From the NCBI RefSeq assembly GCF_040409955.1, contig NZ_CP123384.1, positions 310,001-374,000 of the forward strand: a stretch of 64,000 nucleotides of DNA, given 5' to 3'. Below, piece after piece: positions 43,805 through 55,681 of this stretch. This DNA comes from Salipiger sp. H15 (GTDB taxonomy: Bacteria; Pseudomonadota; Alphaproteobacteria; Rhodobacterales; Rhodobacteraceae). Each line of letters begins with the position of its first letter. Position 1 is the stretch's first letter. The notes beneath the pieces are model-generated. The model was not told the DNA's origin and made no database searches. It saw only the letters and a program-made list of their open reading frames with translations. The position numbers and the translations under genes are program-made.

Positions 43805-45118
43805 TCAGGCGTCCCGCTCCGCAACGTCACCCAGCAGCGAGGGCTCGCGCCGCGCCGGGCAGGACCTGCGCGCGCAGATGCGGCAGGTGACGCCGACCAG
43901 CTCGGTCTCCTCGCCGCCGCGGGCCGGGCCGTCGGGGGTGAACATCATGTGCGCCTCGAAGATCGGGTCGCGGTTGGCCTGCGGCGGGCTGGCCGGCTGG
44001 GCCACCGCAAAGGCGCGCACCGCCCCGCCCTGCCGCCCGGCGAACTGCACCCGGCGCGAGAGCACCGCCATCGGACGGCTCAGCGCCGGGAAGAGCGGCC
44101 AGAGCGGGCAGTCCGCGCCGAAGCGCGGGATCGGGAACTCGGGCAGCGGCTTGCGGAAGATGAGCGCGCCCGAGGCGTCGCAGATCGCAAGGCCCACCGG
44201 CCCGCAGGGCGCCGCCGCCGGCAGCGCGGCAAGGCGGCGCATGGCGCGGGCCGGGTCGCAGCCGAAGCGCTGCACCAGCTTCAGCGGATCGGCCCCGTCC
44301 TGCGCGACTGCCGTAAGCAGCGCCGGCAGCGGCAGCGCGGCGGCGTCGCGGGCATAGACGCCGAGCGCCCGGCGCAGCAGGGCGCGCGCGCTGTCCGACA
44401 GGTCGCCCTCGAGGTCCAGCGCCAGCGCCTCGGCCGACTGCCCCGCCTCGAGCGCCGGGAAATGGTATCCCGCCGCGTCGAAGATCGCGGTCACCTCCTC
44501 CTGCGGCGTGCCGCTTTCCGAGGCCGCCTTGCCCTCGGCCTCGAGGTAGTTGACGAGGCTGCGGCTGCTCTCGGCGAGGCGCGCGCTGTCCTCGTGGATA
44601 TTGCGGTGAAAGCGCCGCTGCCAGTCGGGGTCGATGCCCTCGGGCTCGTTGAGGATCGAGGCGGCGGAGCGGATCGCGGTGACGGTCGAGAGCATCTCGT
44701 GCAGCGCCTCGGCCAGCTGCGGGTCATGCGCCAGCCGGTCGCTGAGCGTCTCGACGCTGCGCTCGAGCGTCTCGATCCGCGCGCGCGCCTCGGCCAGCAG
44801 CCGCGCCCAGCCGGGAAAGCGCCCGGCGAATTCGTCGACCCTGTCCAATTCCGCGGCGCTGCCCCGGCTTGCACTGGCCGCCTCGCGCAGCGAGGCAATC
44901 AGCGCCGCCTCCGCCCCCTCGGTCAGCATCGAGGGTTCGACCTTGAGGATTTCCGCCAGATCGAGCAGCAATTTCCCGCCGATTCTTCGGCGGTTATGCT
45001 CGATCAGGTTGAGGTAGGATGCGGAAATTCCCGCATCCCTTGCAAGGTCCGCCTGCTTGAGGCCAAGTATCGTGCGTCTTTCGCGGATGCGGCTTCCAGT
45101 AAGCGTGTCCCGTGGCAT
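43805..45118 (-). CDS. ScfR/RamB-type transcriptional regulator of short-chain fatty acid metabolism
   Basis: The 437-residue protein has an N-terminal XRE helix-turn-helix (residues 10-65, GLKQADLARDAGISASYLNLIEHNRRRIG), a long middle region and a C-terminal domain with CGPVGLAICDASGALIFRKP. It ends in a cysteine cluster GVTCRICARRSCPARREP, the family's C-x2-C-x4-C pattern. RamB and ScfR proteins control acetate and propionate assimilation. It is divergent from the Liv-type importer that leads to acs, and upstream of the CrbS-like operon, consistent with a role in acetate or short-chain acyl control. Confidence 0.87.
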   Translation of the reverse strand: MPRDTLTGSRIRERRTILGLKQADLARDAGISASYLNLIEHNRRRIGGKLLLDLAEILKVEPSMLTEGAEAALIASLREAASASRGSAAELDRVDEFAGRFPGWARLLAEARARIETLERSVETLSDRLAHDPQLAEALHEMLSTVTAIRSAASILNEPEGIDPDWQRRFHRNIHEDSARLAESSRSLVNYLEAEGKAASESGTPQEEVTAIFDAAGYHFPALEAGQSAEALALDLEGDLSDSARALLRRALGVYARDAAALPLPALLTAVAQDGADPLKLVQRFGCDPARAMRRLAALPAAAPCGPVGLAICDASGALIFRKPLPEFPIPRFGADCPLWPLFPALSRPMAVLSRRVQFAGRQGGAVRAFAVAQPASPPQANRDPIFEAHMMFTPDGPARGGEETELVGVTCRICARRSCPARREPSLLGDVAERDA

Positions 45119-45232
45119 GGTGGATCTTGAACCCTTTCAAGGTCTTTCTGCGGCGCAAGATAATTTATTTACACTCTACCCTAATACCTTGTGCATTTGT
45201 TGACAAAAAAATTGTTAACTCAAAAGCAGTTG

Positions 45233-45262
45233 TTGCGTGATTTTCTTTCGTGGTCCGATACT
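45233..45262 (+). promoter_or_regulatory. Candidate promoter of the Liv-type importer operon
   Basis: The possible -35 box TTGCGT (45233-45238) and -10 box GATACT (45257-45262) are separated by 18 bases. They lie in the AT-rich divergent region between the ScfR-type regulator and the binding protein gene. The match is moderate and the call is tentative. Confidence 0.4.
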
Positions 45263-45264
45263 GA

Positions 45265-45320
45265 TTTTGCACGGACACGTGTTTTGCACCCCCCCGGGAA
45301 GAGGAGCCCGGCGGTGCAAA
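45265..45320. promoter_or_regulatory. Three TTTGCAC elements, candidate ScfR/RamB operators
   Basis: TTTTGCAC occurs at 45265-45272 and 45282-45289 as direct repeats 17 bases apart. The inverted form GTGCAAA is at 45314-45320, before the ribosome site at 45331. The core resembles the TTTGCAAA-type sites known for RamB. A looser relative, GTGCATTTG, lies at 45191. The positions just downstream of the likely promoter suggest repression or start-site control of the importer. Confidence 0.5.
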
Positions 45321-45341
45321 TTCGAAAACGGGAGGAATTCA

Positions 45342-46706
45342 ATGTCCAAATCCACTCTGACACGCCGCGGCGTGCTGAGGTCGGGTGCCGTGGCGGGAGC
45401 CGGCGTCGCGCTGCCGACGATATTCACCAGCTCGCCCGCATCCGCCTTCACCAACGAGCCCACCGGCGACACGGTCACGCTGGGGTTCAACGTGCCCCAG
45501 ACCGGCCCCTATGCCGACGAGGGCGCCGATGAGCTGCGCGCCTTCGAGCTGGCCGTCGAACACCTGAACGGTGGCGGCGACGGCGGCATGCTGCAGACCT
45601 TCTCGTCCAAGGTCCTCGACGGCACCGGCATCCTCGGCAAGAAGGTGACCTACGTCACCGGCGACACCCAGACCAAGTCCGACGCCGCCCGCGCCACCGC
45701 CAAGTCGATGATCGAGAAGGACGGCGCGGTGATGATCTCCGGCGGCTCGTCCTCGGGCGTGGCCGTGGCCGTGCAGGGCCTCTGCCAGGAGGCCGGGGTG
45801 ATCTTCATGGCGGGGCTCACCCACTCGAACGACACCACCGGCAAGGACAAGAAGGCGAACGGCTTCCGCCACTTCTTCAACGCCTACATGTCGGCCGCCG
45901 CGCTCGCGCCGGTGCTCTCGAAACTCTACGGCAACGACCGCCGCGCCTACCACCTGACCGCCGACTACACCTGGGGCTGGACGCAGCAGGAATCCATCGC
46001 CGCCGCCACCGAGGCGCCTGGCTGGCAGACCGTCGAGAACGTGCTGACGCCGCTCGCGCAGACCGACTTCTCGTCCTACATCGCGCCGGTGCTGAACTCG
46101 GGTGCCGACGTGCTGGTGCTCAACCACTACGGCGGGAACATGGTCAACTCGCTGACCAACGCCGTGCAGTTCGGCCTGCGCGAGAAGCAGGTGAACGGCA
46201 AGAACTTCGAGATCGTCGTGCCGCTCTACTCCGAGCTCATGGCCAAGGGTGCGGGCAAGAACATCGCCGGCATCGTCGGCTCGCAGAACTGGGACTGGAA
46301 GCTCGAGAACGAGAAGGGCGCCAAGTACGCGGGCACCAATGCCTTCGTGAAATCCTTCGGCGAGAAGTTCGGCTTCCCGCCGAGCCAGGCGGCGCAGACC
46401 TGCTACGCGCAGACCCTGCTCTACGCCGATGCCGTCACCCGCGCGGGCAGCTTCAACCCCTGCGCCGTCGGCGAGGCGCTCCAGGACTTCGCCTTCGACG
46501 GTCTCGGCAACGGGCCGACCACCTATCGCGCCTCCGACCACCAGTGCTTCAAGGACGTGCTCGTGGTGCGCGGGGCCGAGAACCCCGAGGACGAATACCA
46601 CCTCGTCGAGATCATCGAGGTGACCCCGGTCGAACAGGTGACCTACGATGCCGAGCATCCGATGTTTGCCGGCGGCAACCTCGGCTCGTGCAACGCCGGC
46701 GTCTGA
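45342..46706 (+). CDS. Periplasmic substrate-binding protein, Liv/UrtA-type ABC importer
   Basis: The protein has 454 residues from the ATG at 45342, with GGAGGAATTCA directly upstream. The signal region has a twin-arginine motif TLTRRGVLRSG followed by a hydrophobic stretch ending ASAF. The type 1 periplasmic binding fold starts TVTLGFNVPQTGPYADEGADE. This family binds branched-chain amino acids, urea, amides or other small polar compounds. The ligand here is not clear. It is first in a five-gene importer operon ending just before acs, so an acetate-yielding substrate is possible. Confidence 0.9.
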   Translation: MSKSTLTRRGVLRSGAVAGAGVALPTIFTSSPASAFTNEPTGDTVTLGFNVPQTGPYADEGADELRAFELAVEHLNGGGDGGMLQTFSSKVLDGTGILGKKVTYVTGDTQTKSDAARATAKSMIEKDGAVMISGGSSSGVAVAVQGLCQEAGVIFMAGLTHSNDTTGKDKKANGFRHFFNAYMSAAALAPVLSKLYGNDRRAYHLTADYTWGWTQQESIAAATEAPGWQTVENVLTPLAQTDFSSYIAPVLNSGADVLVLNHYGGNMVNSLTNAVQFGLREKQVNGKNFEIVVPLYSELMAKGAGKNIAGIVGSQNWDWKLENEKGAKYAGTNAFVKSFGEKFGFPPSQAAQTCYAQTLLYADAVTRAGSFNPCAVGEALQDFAFDGLGNGPTTYRASDHQCFKDVLVVRGAENPEDEYHLVEIIEVTPVEQVTYDAEHPMFAGGNLGSCNAGV

Positions 46707-46747
46707 GCCGCGTCAGATCGCGTCGCGCCCCGCGCGGCGCGTTTCCC

Positions 46748-46774
46748 GCGTTCCCGGCCCCGCGCCGGGAACGC
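46748..46774. other. 11-bp hairpin between binding protein and permease genes
   Basis: GCGTTCCCGGC-CCCGC-GCCGGGAACGC is a perfect 11-bp stem with no T-run, 41 bases after the binding-protein stop. Such hairpins in importer operons protect the upstream mRNA or partly stop transcription, so that the binding protein is made in excess over the permeases. That function is inferred here. Confidence 0.65.
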
Positions 46775-46804
46775 TCGCACATCCCTTGACCTGAAGGCCG
46801 GGAC

Positions 46805-47836
46805 ATGGACGCCATCATTCTTCAAATCCTGAACGGGCTCGACAAGGGCTCGGCCTATGCGCTGATCGCGCTCGGGCTCACGCTCATCTTCGGCACGCTC
46901 GGCGTCGTCAACTTCGCGCATGGCGCGCTGTTCATGATCGGCGCCTTCTGCGCCGTGACCCTCAATCGCATCCTCACCCTGTCCCACCAGGTCCTCGACG
47001 AGAGCCGCAAGGACTTCCTCGGCAATCCGCTCAAGGTCGACGTGCCCTATGTCACCGAATGGTTCGGCGACCAGGCGGGCGCGGCGATCATCGACTGGGC
47101 CGTGCCGCTGGCGATCCTCTTCTCGATCCCGGTGATGATCCTCATCGGCGTGATCATGGAGCGCGGCCTCATCAAGCATTTCTACCGCCGCCCGCACGCC
47201 GACCAGATCCTCGTGACCTTCGGCCTCGCCATCGTGCTGCAGGAGATCATCAAGTATTTCTACGGCGCCAACCCGATCCCGACGCCCGCGCCCGACGTGT
47301 TCCGCGGCTCGTTCGACTTCGGCGTGCTGCTCGGCTTCGATCCCAACGTCATCATCTACCCCTACTGGCGGCTCGTCTACTTCGCCTTCGCCGCGCTGAT
47401 CATCGGCGGGGTCTTCGCCTTCCTGCAGTTCACCACCTTCGGCATGGTGGTGCGCGCCGGCATGGCCGACCGCGAGACCGTGGGGCTGCTGGGCATCAAC
47501 ATCGACCGCCGCTTCACCATCATGTTCGGCCTCGCGGCCGCGGTGGCGGGGCTCGCGGGGGTGATGTACGCGCCGATCAACTCGCCCAACTACCACATGG
47601 GGATGGACTTCCTCGTGCTCAGCTTCGTGGTGGTGGTCGTCGGCGGCATGGGCTCGCTGCCCGGCGCGGTGCTGGCGGGCTTCGTGCTCGGCATCCTCGA
47701 GAGCTTTGCCTCGATGAACGAGATCAAGTCGATCCTGCCCGGCATCGACCAGATCATCATCTACCTCGTCGCCATCATCATTCTGCTGACCCGTCCGCGC
47801 GGCCTCATGGGCCGCAAGGGCGTGATGGAGGACTAA
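46805..47836 (+). CDS. Liv-type ABC importer permease (LivH-like)
   Basis: The 343-residue inner-membrane protein has about eight helices and the LivH segment [31 protein letters not shown] at the N-terminus. The coupling region contains [21 protein letters not shown] loop insertion of about 40 residues after the second helix ([17 protein letters not shown]) is unlike typical LivH and is seen in UrtB-like or roseobacter-type systems. It starts 98 bp after the binding protein gene and ends 4 bp before the LivM-like gene. Confidence 0.92.
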   Translation: MDAIILQILNGLDKGSAYALIALGLTLIFGTLGVVNFAHGALFMIGAFCAVTLNRILTLSHQVLDESRKDFLGNPLKVDVPYVTEWFGDQAGAAIIDWAVPLAILFSIPVMILIGVIMERGLIKHFYRRPHADQILVTFGLAIVLQEIIKYFYGANPIPTPAPDVFRGSFDFGVLLGFDPNVIIYPYWRLVYFAFAALIIGGVFAFLQFTTFGMVVRAGMADRETVGLLGINIDRRFTIMFGLAAAVAGLAGVMYAPINSPNYHMGMDFLVLSFVVVVVGGMGSLPGAVLAGFVLGILESFASMNEIKSILPGIDQIIIYLVAIIILLTRPRGLMGRKGVMED

Positions 47837-47840
47837 GACC

Positions 47841-49046
47841 ATGCTCGGACTTGGCAAGAAAGATACCGCCGTCTTCACGGTCGTCGTCATCCTGGCGCTC
47901 TGCGCGCCCTTCATCCTGAACCCCTTCCCCACCGGCAGCTCGCTGGCGCAGTTCAACGCGGGCTATCCCGACCTGATGCAGCGCTTCGTGATCTTCGGCA
48001 TCTTCGCCATCGGCTTCAACCTGCTCTTCGGCCTCACCGGCTATCTCAGCTTCGGCCACGCGGCCTTTCTCGGCACCGGCTCCTACGCCGCGGTCTGGAT
48101 GTTCAAGCTGCTGAGCATGAACGTCATCCCGGCGATCCTGCTGTCGATGATCGTGGCCGGGCTCTTCGCGGTGGTGATCGGCTACGTCAGCCTGCGCCGC
48201 TCGGGCATCTACTTCTCGATCCTGACGCTGGCCTTCGCGCAGATGAGCTACAACCTCGCCTACTCGGTGCTCACCCCGATCACCAACGGCGAGACCGGGC
48301 TGCAGATCACCCTCGACGATCCGCGCATCCTCGGCAGTTCCGCCACCGCAGACGGCTCGATCCCGGTGACCAACCTCTTCGGGCTCGAGATGCGCCACTT
48401 CACCACCGTCGACATCGCCGGCTGGAGCTTCAACTTCTCGGTCGGCTACTACCTCTGCGCGGTGATCATGATCCTCGCCTTCTACGTGGCGGTGCGCATC
48501 TTCCGCTCGCCCTTCGGCATGATGCTGCGGGCGATCAAGTCGAACCAGCAGCGGCTCTACTACACCGGCCTCAACGCCCGCCCCTACACGCTCGCCGTCT
48601 TCGTGATCTCGGGCATGTACGCGGGGCTCGCGGGCGGGCTCATGGCCTCGATGGACCCGCTGGCCGGGCCCGAGCGGATGCAGTGGACCGCCTCCGGCGA
48701 GGTGGTGCTGATGACCATCCTCGGCGGCGCCGGCACGCTCATCGGCCCGGTGCTGGGCGCGGGCTTCATCAAGTATTTCGAGAACATCTTCTCGAAGATC
48801 AACGACGGCGTGCTGCACGGCTGGTTCTCCTTCCTGCCCGACGGGCTCGAGAACTTCGTGATCGCCGTGCTCAACCCCTTCGTCGGCAAGGGCTGGCACC
48901 TGACGCTGGGCCTGATGTTCATGCTGGTGGTGATCTTCCTGCCCGGCGGGCTGGTGGAGGGCGGCCAGCGCATCTCGAGGACGCTAAAGCGCGGCAAGTC
49001 GTCAGACGCTGCCGCGCGGAAGGCCAGCCATGAACCCGCGGAATGA
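47841..49046 (+). CDS. Liv-type ABC importer permease (LivM-like)
   Basis: The 401-residue inner-membrane protein has about nine or ten helices. LivM signatures are [30 protein letters not shown] and [21 protein letters not shown]. It pairs with the LivH-like permease to make the channel. Its stop lies just before the ribosome site of the ATPase gene. Confidence 0.93.
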   Translation: MLGLGKKDTAVFTVVVILALCAPFILNPFPTGSSLAQFNAGYPDLMQRFVIFGIFAIGFNLLFGLTGYLSFGHAAFLGTGSYAAVWMFKLLSMNVIPAILLSMIVAGLFAVVIGYVSLRRSGIYFSILTLAFAQMSYNLAYSVLTPITNGETGLQITLDDPRILGSSATADGSIPVTNLFGLEMRHFTTVDIAGWSFNFSVGYYLCAVIMILAFYVAVRIFRSPFGMMLRAIKSNQQRLYYTGLNARPYTLAVFVISGMYAGLAGGLMASMDPLAGPERMQWTASGEVVLMTILGGAGTLIGPVLGAGFIKYFENIFSKINDGVLHGWFSFLPDGLENFVIAVLNPFVGKGWHLTLGLMFMLVVIFLPGGLVEGGQRISRTLKRGKSSDAAARKASHEPAE

Positions 49047-49056
49047 GGAGGCGCAG

Positions 49057-49812
49057 ATGGGCATTCTTGAAGTCAAGGACGTGAACAAGCGCTTCGGCGG
49101 GCTCAAGGCCCTGTCGGACGTGAACCTGAGCGTCGCCGAGAACACCGTGCACGCGATCATCGGCCCCAACGGCGCGGGCAAGTCGACCCTGCTCAACTGC
49201 CTCGTCGGCAAGCTGATCCCCGACACCGGCTCGGTGATGTTCGACGGGCAGTCGGTGCTCGGCCGCAAGCCCTTCGAGATCAACCAGATGGGCATCTCCC
49301 GCGTGTTTCAGACCCCCGAGATCTTCGGCGACCTGACGGTGATGGAGAACATGATGATCCCGCTCTTCGCCCGGCGCGACGGGGCCTACCGGCTGCACGC
49401 CTTCCGCTCGGTCGAGAGCGAGACGGACCTGCGGACCCGGGCCGAGGCGATGCTCGCCGACGTGAAGATGCTCGACAAGCGCAACATGCACTCGGCCTCG
49501 ATGTCGCGCGGCGACAAGCGGCGGCTCGAGATGGCCATGTGCCTCGTGCAGGAGCCGCGCCTCTTGCTGCTCGACGAGCCCACCGCCGGCATGGCCCGCG
49601 CCGACACCAACAACACGATCGACCTGCTGAAGGAGATCAAGGAGCGGCGCGACATCACCATGGCGATCATCGAGCATGACATGCACGTGGTGTTCAGCCT
49701 CGCCGACCGGATCACCGTGCTCGCTCAGGGCACGCCGCTGGTCGAGGATTCCCCCGAGAACATCAAGGGCCACCCCAAGGTGCGCGAAGCCTACCTCGGC
49801 GAAGCGGCGTAA
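49057..49812 (+). CDS. Liv-type ABC importer ATPase (LivG-like)
   Basis: The protein has 251 residues from the ATG at 49057, chosen because GAGGAG lies 6 bases upstream and MGILEV is the usual start. An alternative ATG at 49030 would overlap the permease gene. Walker A is GPNGAGKST, the signature region MSRGDKRRLE is a slight variant (SRGDK for SGGEQ), and Walker B is LLLLDEPTAGM. It sits on the cytoplasmic face of the importer. Confidence 0.92.
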   Translation: MGILEVKDVNKRFGGLKALSDVNLSVAENTVHAIIGPNGAGKSTLLNCLVGKLIPDTGSVMFDGQSVLGRKPFEINQMGISRVFQTPEIFGDLTVMENMMIPLFARRDGAYRLHAFRSVESETDLRTRAEAMLADVKMLDKRNMHSASMSRGDKRRLEMAMCLVQEPRLLLLDEPTAGMARADTNNTIDLLKEIKERRDITMAIIEHDMHVVFSLADRITVLAQGTPLVEDSPENIKGHPKVREAYLGEAA

Positions 49813-49824
49813 GGAGAGAAGGCG

Positions 49825-50580
49825 ATGAACGTCAGACCGGACTTTTCCAGGAACGCCAACATGGCCGAGACGGCCCCGGCTTTCCTGTCGGTGTGGGACA
49901 TGCATTCCTACTACGGCGAGAGCTACATCGTGCAGGGCATCAGCTTCAACGTGCACGAGGGCGAGATCGTCGCCCTGCTCGGCCGCAACGGCGCGGGCAA
50001 GACCACGACGCTGCGCTCGATCGCGCGGCTCGACTCGCCGCAGGTCCAGCGCGGTGAGATCTGGCTCGACCACAAGCCGCTGCACAGCATGAGCTCGCAC
50101 CAGGCGGCGGTGGCCGGGCTCGGCCTCGTGCCCGAGGACCGGCGGATCATCCCCGGGCTCACCGTCGAGGAGAACCTGCAGCTGGCGCAGATTGCCCCGC
50201 CGATCGGCTGGTCGATCGAGCGGCTCTACGACCTCTTCCCGCGCCTCGGCGAGCGCCGCAGGCAGGAGGGGGTGACACTCTCGGGCGGCGAGCAGCAGAT
50301 GCTCGCCATCGCCCGCGCATTGGCGCGCGACATCAAGGTGCTGCTGCTCGACGAGCCCTACGAGGGGCTGGCCCCGGTCATCGTCGACGAGATCGAGAAG
50401 ACCCTGCGCCACATCAAGGAACAGGGCATGACCACGATCCTCGTCGAGCAGAACGCGGTGCGCGCGCTGCAGCTTGCCGACCGGGCGATCATCCTCGACA
50501 CCGGCTCCATCGTCTTTGACGGCACCGCCGCCGAAGTGCTCGAGAACGCCGAGCTTCGGGCGGAGTACCTGGCCATCTGA
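49825..50580 (+). CDS. Liv-type ABC importer ATPase (LivF-like)
   Basis: The 251-residue protein is the second ATPase of the importer: Walker [10 protein letters not shown], signature LSGGEQQM and Walker [13 protein letters not shown], followed by the switch histidine region [13 protein letters not shown]. The first 20 residues are an extension relative to typical LivF, and a start at the internal ATG at 49861 (MAETAPAF) is possible. It ends 200 bp before acs. Confidence 0.92.
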   Translation: MNVRPDFSRNANMAETAPAFLSVWDMHSYYGESYIVQGISFNVHEGEIVALLGRNGAGKTTTLRSIARLDSPQVQRGEIWLDHKPLHSMSSHQAAVAGLGLVPEDRRIIPGLTVEENLQLAQIAPPIGWSIERLYDLFPRLGERRRQEGVTLSGGEQQMLAIARALARDIKVLLLDEPYEGLAPVIVDEIEKTLRHIKEQGMTTILVEQNAVRALQLADRAIILDTGSIVFDGTAAEVLENAELRAEYLAI

Positions 50581-50780
50581 CGATGGCCCATGGCTCCCCG
50601 GCGGACCGCGGACCGTCGGGGGCGCGCGGGGGGCATTGGGGAGCCGCCCGCGCGCATGAACCCGCCCCGCACCGGGCCGCCTGGCCGGTGCTCCGCGGAA
50701 CCGTGAGCGCGAGTCGCACGATGCGGCCTTGCATTCGGCGCGCCGGGACGCATCCTGCAGGCAACACAGGAGGAGACACC

Positions 50781-52733
<1,953 letters not shown>

Positions 52734-52756
52734 CCGCAGCGCCGCGCGTCCCTGCG

Positions 52757-52780
52757 GGGCCCCTTCGGGGGCCCTCGCTT
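52757..52780 (+). terminator. UUCG-loop terminator of acs
   Basis: GGGCCCC-TTCG-GGGGCCC is a perfect 7-bp stem with the extra-stable UUCG tetraloop, followed by TCGCTT, about 23 bases after the acs stop codon. Confidence 0.8.
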
Positions 52781-52901
52781 TGTCAGGGTCCTGTTAACCA
52801 GTTTACCGAAAAGACAGGAGAATTCGCCCGATCCTGATGCCGCGGGCGCGCCCTTGTGCTAGTCTTTACCCGTGGGGACCGACAGCAGACGGAGCATTTC
52901 G

Positions 52902-53552
52902 ATGCAGTTGACAGGTGTTCCCCAAGTGGTGGCACCTCTGGCCACCGGGCACCCCCTCGGCTTGCCCGGCGCCCCGGTCAGAACGGCCGAGGAGACCAAG
53001 GTGCAGCCGGTCAAGGAGCAATCCACGACCGACACGGACCATGCCACCGACCACGGATCCGAGGGCCAGTCGGCCAGCGGCCTCTGGCGCAGCCTTACCG
53101 GCGTTCCCGATCCCGCGAACCACGTGGCGCCGCCCTCGATCATGCAGATCCGCATCTCGGCCCTGCTCGAGGAGCAGGCCGAGGCGCTCCTGAAGGAGCT
53201 GCGCGACAAGGCCATCGCCCGCATGACCGCCGCGGCGCCCGAGCAGGGCGGCGAGGCCACGGAAGAGCCCGCCGCCGCAGGCAAGGCGACGGCGACCGAG
53301 GACGCAGCTCCGCCGTCCCTGCCGGGCGTCCCGGGCTCCGGGGACAGGCCACCTCTGCCCGCCCTGCCCGAGACCGCGCTGCGTGGCACCGCGCCCGAGG
53401 AGGCGCCCCCGCTGCCCGGCACGCCCGAGGCAGGGGCCACAGGCGATGACGGGCCGCCGCCCGAAGAGCCCGCGATTGCCATTCCCGGCCGTGCACAAGG
53501 TGGTGATTCGCCTTGGCAAAACCCAGCACGGAAGGCCTCGACAACGGGCTGA
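52902..53552 (+). CDS. Hypothetical Pro/Ala/Glu-rich protein
   Basis: The protein has 216 residues from the ATG at 52902, with GGAG 7 bases upstream. A short helical segment [27 protein letters not shown] (about residues 78-105) is the only structured-looking part. The rest is proline- and acid-rich and probably disordered. No signal peptide or known domain is seen. The codon bias agrees with a real gene, and the antisense frames lack supporting starts. It stands between acs and accB on the same strand. Confidence 0.6.
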   Translation: MQLTGVPQVVAPLATGHPLGLPGAPVRTAEETKVQPVKEQSTTDTDHATDHGSEGQSASGLWRSLTGVPDPANHVAPPSIMQIRISALLEEQAEALLKELRDKAIARMTAAAPEQGGEATEEPAAAGKATATEDAAPPSLPGVPGSGDRPPLPALPETALRGTAPEEAPPLPGTPEAGATGDDGPPPEEPAIAIPGRAQGGDSPWQNPARKASTTG

Positions 53553-53763
53553 CCGCCGCCCCGCCGGCCCCGTCCGGCACCCTGCCGCGCCCTCTTGCCA
53601 CCGCTCCGGGCCCCGTTCCCGGGCCGATCCGCCACGGTTTGCGCCCCACTCGCGCCGGTTTTCCCGCACCGCCTCGCTTTTCATGCGCCAAAGCTTGTCC
53701 TATAAGCGCGAAATCATCAGGCCCTGCACAGACCGGGCCCAGCATAAAACCGGCGAGGACCGC

Positions 53764-54252
53764 ATGAGCAAAGACAACCACGAAGCCGACGTGGCCTTCA
53801 TCAAGGCACTGGCTGAGCTGCTCCGTGAAAACGACCTGACCGAACTGCAGGTCAAGCGCGAATACGGCGAGGAAGACAGCCTCAACGTTCGGGTGAGCCG
53901 CGTGCAACCGCAGGCTCCGATGATGACCACCGTTTCCGCAGCCCCCGCTGCCGCCCCGGTCGCCGCCGCCCCCGCAGCCGCTCCGGCCGCCGAGCTGCCC
54001 GAGGATCCGGCCGCGCATCCGGGCGCCGTCACCTCGCCGATGGTCGGCACGGTCTACATGCAGCCCGAGCCCGGTGCCCCGTCGTTCATCACGGTCGGCG
54101 CGCAGGTCAAGGAAGGCGACACGCTGGTCATCGTCGAGGCGATGAAGACGATGAACCACATCCCCGCCCCGCGCGCGGGCACCGTCAAGCGCATCCTCGT
54201 CGAGGACGGCGCCCCGGTCGAATACGGCGCCCCGCTGGTCATCCTCGAGTAA
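53764..54252 (+). CDS. accB: Biotin carboxyl carrier protein of acetyl-CoA carboxylase
   Basis: The protein has 162 residues from the ATG at 53764. An N-terminal helical region and an Ala/Pro-rich linker (about residues 58-80) lead to the biotinyl domain with EAMKTMN, where K128 carries biotin. It shuttles carboxyl groups in the first step of fatty acid synthesis. The gene is followed by accC after 10 bp, which is the usual bicistronic order. Confidence 0.97.
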   Translation: MSKDNHEADVAFIKALAELLRENDLTELQVKREYGEEDSLNVRVSRVQPQAPMMTTVSAAPAAAPVAAAPAAAPAAELPEDPAAHPGAVTSPMVGTVYMQPEPGAPSFITVGAQVKEGDTLVIVEAMKTMNHIPAPRAGTVKRILVEDGAPVEYGAPLVILE

Positions 54253-54262
54253 GAGGCAGGGC

Positions 54263-55615
54263 ATGTTCGACAAAATCCTCATCGCGAACCGTGGCGAGAT
54301 CGCGCTCCGCGTGATCCGCGCCTGCCGCGAGATGGGCATCGCCTCGGTGGCGGTCCACTCGACGGCGGACGCCGACGCCATGCACGTGCGCATGGCCGAC
54401 GAGACGATCTGCATCGGCCCCGCCCCCTCTTCGGAAAGCTACCTGTCGCCGCTGGCCATCATCTCGGCCTGCGAAGTGACCGGCGCCCAGGCGATCCACC
54501 CGGGCTACGGCTTCCTGTCGGAGAACGCCCGCTTCGTGCAGATGGTCGAGGACCACGGCCTCACCTTCATCGGCCCGACCGCCGAGCACATCCGGATCAT
54601 GGGTGACAAGATCACCGCCAAGGACACGATGAAGGCGCTCGGCGTGCCCTGCGTGCCCGGCTCCGACGGCGGCGTGCCCGACCTCGAGACCGCCAAGAAG
54701 GTCGGCCGCGAGATCGGCTACCCGGTGATCATCAAGGCCACCGCCGGCGGCGGCGGGCGCGGCATGAAGGTCGCGAATTCCGAGGCCGAGATGGAGCGCG
54801 CCTTCCAGACCGCGCGTGCAGAGGGCAAGGCCGCCTTCGGCAACGACGAGGTCTACATCGAGAAGTACCTCCAGCGCCCGCGCCACATCGAGATCCAGGT
54901 CTTCGGCGACGGCAAGGGCAAGGCGGTCCACCTCGGCGAGCGCGACTGCTCGCTGCAGCGCCGCCACCAGAAGGTCTTCGAAGAGGCCCCCGGCCCCTGC
55001 ATCACCCCCGAGGAGCGCGCGCGCATCGGCAAGGTCTGCGCGGACGCCGTGGCCAAGATCAACTACATCGGTGCCGGCACCATCGAGTTCCTCTACGAGG
55101 ACGGCGAGTTCTACTTCATCGAGATGAACACCCGCCTGCAGGTGGAGCACCCGGTGACCGAGGCGATCTTCGGCGTGGACCTCGTGCGCGAGCAGATCCG
55201 CGTCGCCTCCGGCATGGACCTCTCGTTCACCCAGGACGAGCTCGAGATCAACGGCCACGCCATCGAGGTGCGGATCAACGCCGAGCGTCTGCCGACCTTC
55301 GCGCCCTGCCCCGGCAAGATCACCCAGTACCACGCTCCGGGCGGCCTTGGCGTGCGCATGGACAGCGCGCTCTACCAGGGCTATTCGATCCCGCCCTACT
55401 ACGACAGCCTCATCGGCAAGCTGATCGTGCACGGGCGCGACCGGAACGAGGCGCTGGCGCGGCTCGACCGCGCGCTTGGCGAGCTGATCGTGGACGGCGT
55501 CGACACCACGCTGCCGCTCTTCTCCGCGCTGCTGCGCGAGAAGGACATCCAGACCGGCAACTACTCGATCCACTGGCTGGAAAAATGGCTGGCCAGCAAG
55601 CTCGCCGACGCCTGA
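54263..55615 (+). CDS. accC: Biotin carboxylase subunit of acetyl-CoA carboxylase
   Basis: The 450-residue ATP-grasp enzyme carboxylates biotin on AccB. Signatures are [19 protein letters not shown] at the N-terminus, the ATP-binding glycine loop [21 protein letters not shown] and the catalytic [16 protein letters not shown]. Length matches the standalone bacterial enzyme. It is operonic with accB, and the carboxyltransferase genes accA and accD are elsewhere. Confidence 0.97.
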   Translation: MFDKILIANRGEIALRVIRACREMGIASVAVHSTADADAMHVRMADETICIGPAPSSESYLSPLAIISACEVTGAQAIHPGYGFLSENARFVQMVEDHGLTFIGPTAEHIRIMGDKITAKDTMKALGVPCVPGSDGGVPDLETAKKVGREIGYPVIIKATAGGGGRGMKVANSEAEMERAFQTARAEGKAAFGNDEVYIEKYLQRPRHIEIQVFGDGKGKAVHLGERDCSLQRRHQKVFEEAPGPCITPEERARIGKVCADAVAKINYIGAGTIEFLYEDGEFYFIEMNTRLQVEHPVTEAIFGVDLVREQIRVASGMDLSFTQDELEINGHAIEVRINAERLPTFAPCPGKITQYHAPGGLGVRMDSALYQGYSIPPYYDSLIGKLIVHGRDRNEALARLDRALGELIVDGVDTTLPLFSALLREKDIQTGNYSIHWLEKWLASKLADA

Positions 55616-55681
55616 TCCGCGCGTGAGCAGAGCGGACCGACCCTCGCTTGCGGCCCCTTCCCGATCCCGGGGAGGGGCCGC

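Noticed and set aside
49030..49056. Alternative start ATG of the LivG-like ATPase at 49030
   Set aside because: It would overlap the upstream permease gene, and the ATG at 49057 has a better-placed GAGGAG and the usual MGILEV beginning.
52859..53635. Minus-strand frame of 258 codons opposite the hypothetical protein gene
   Set aside because: It is Gly/Arg-rich with no ribosome site. The plus frame has a proper start and codon bias.
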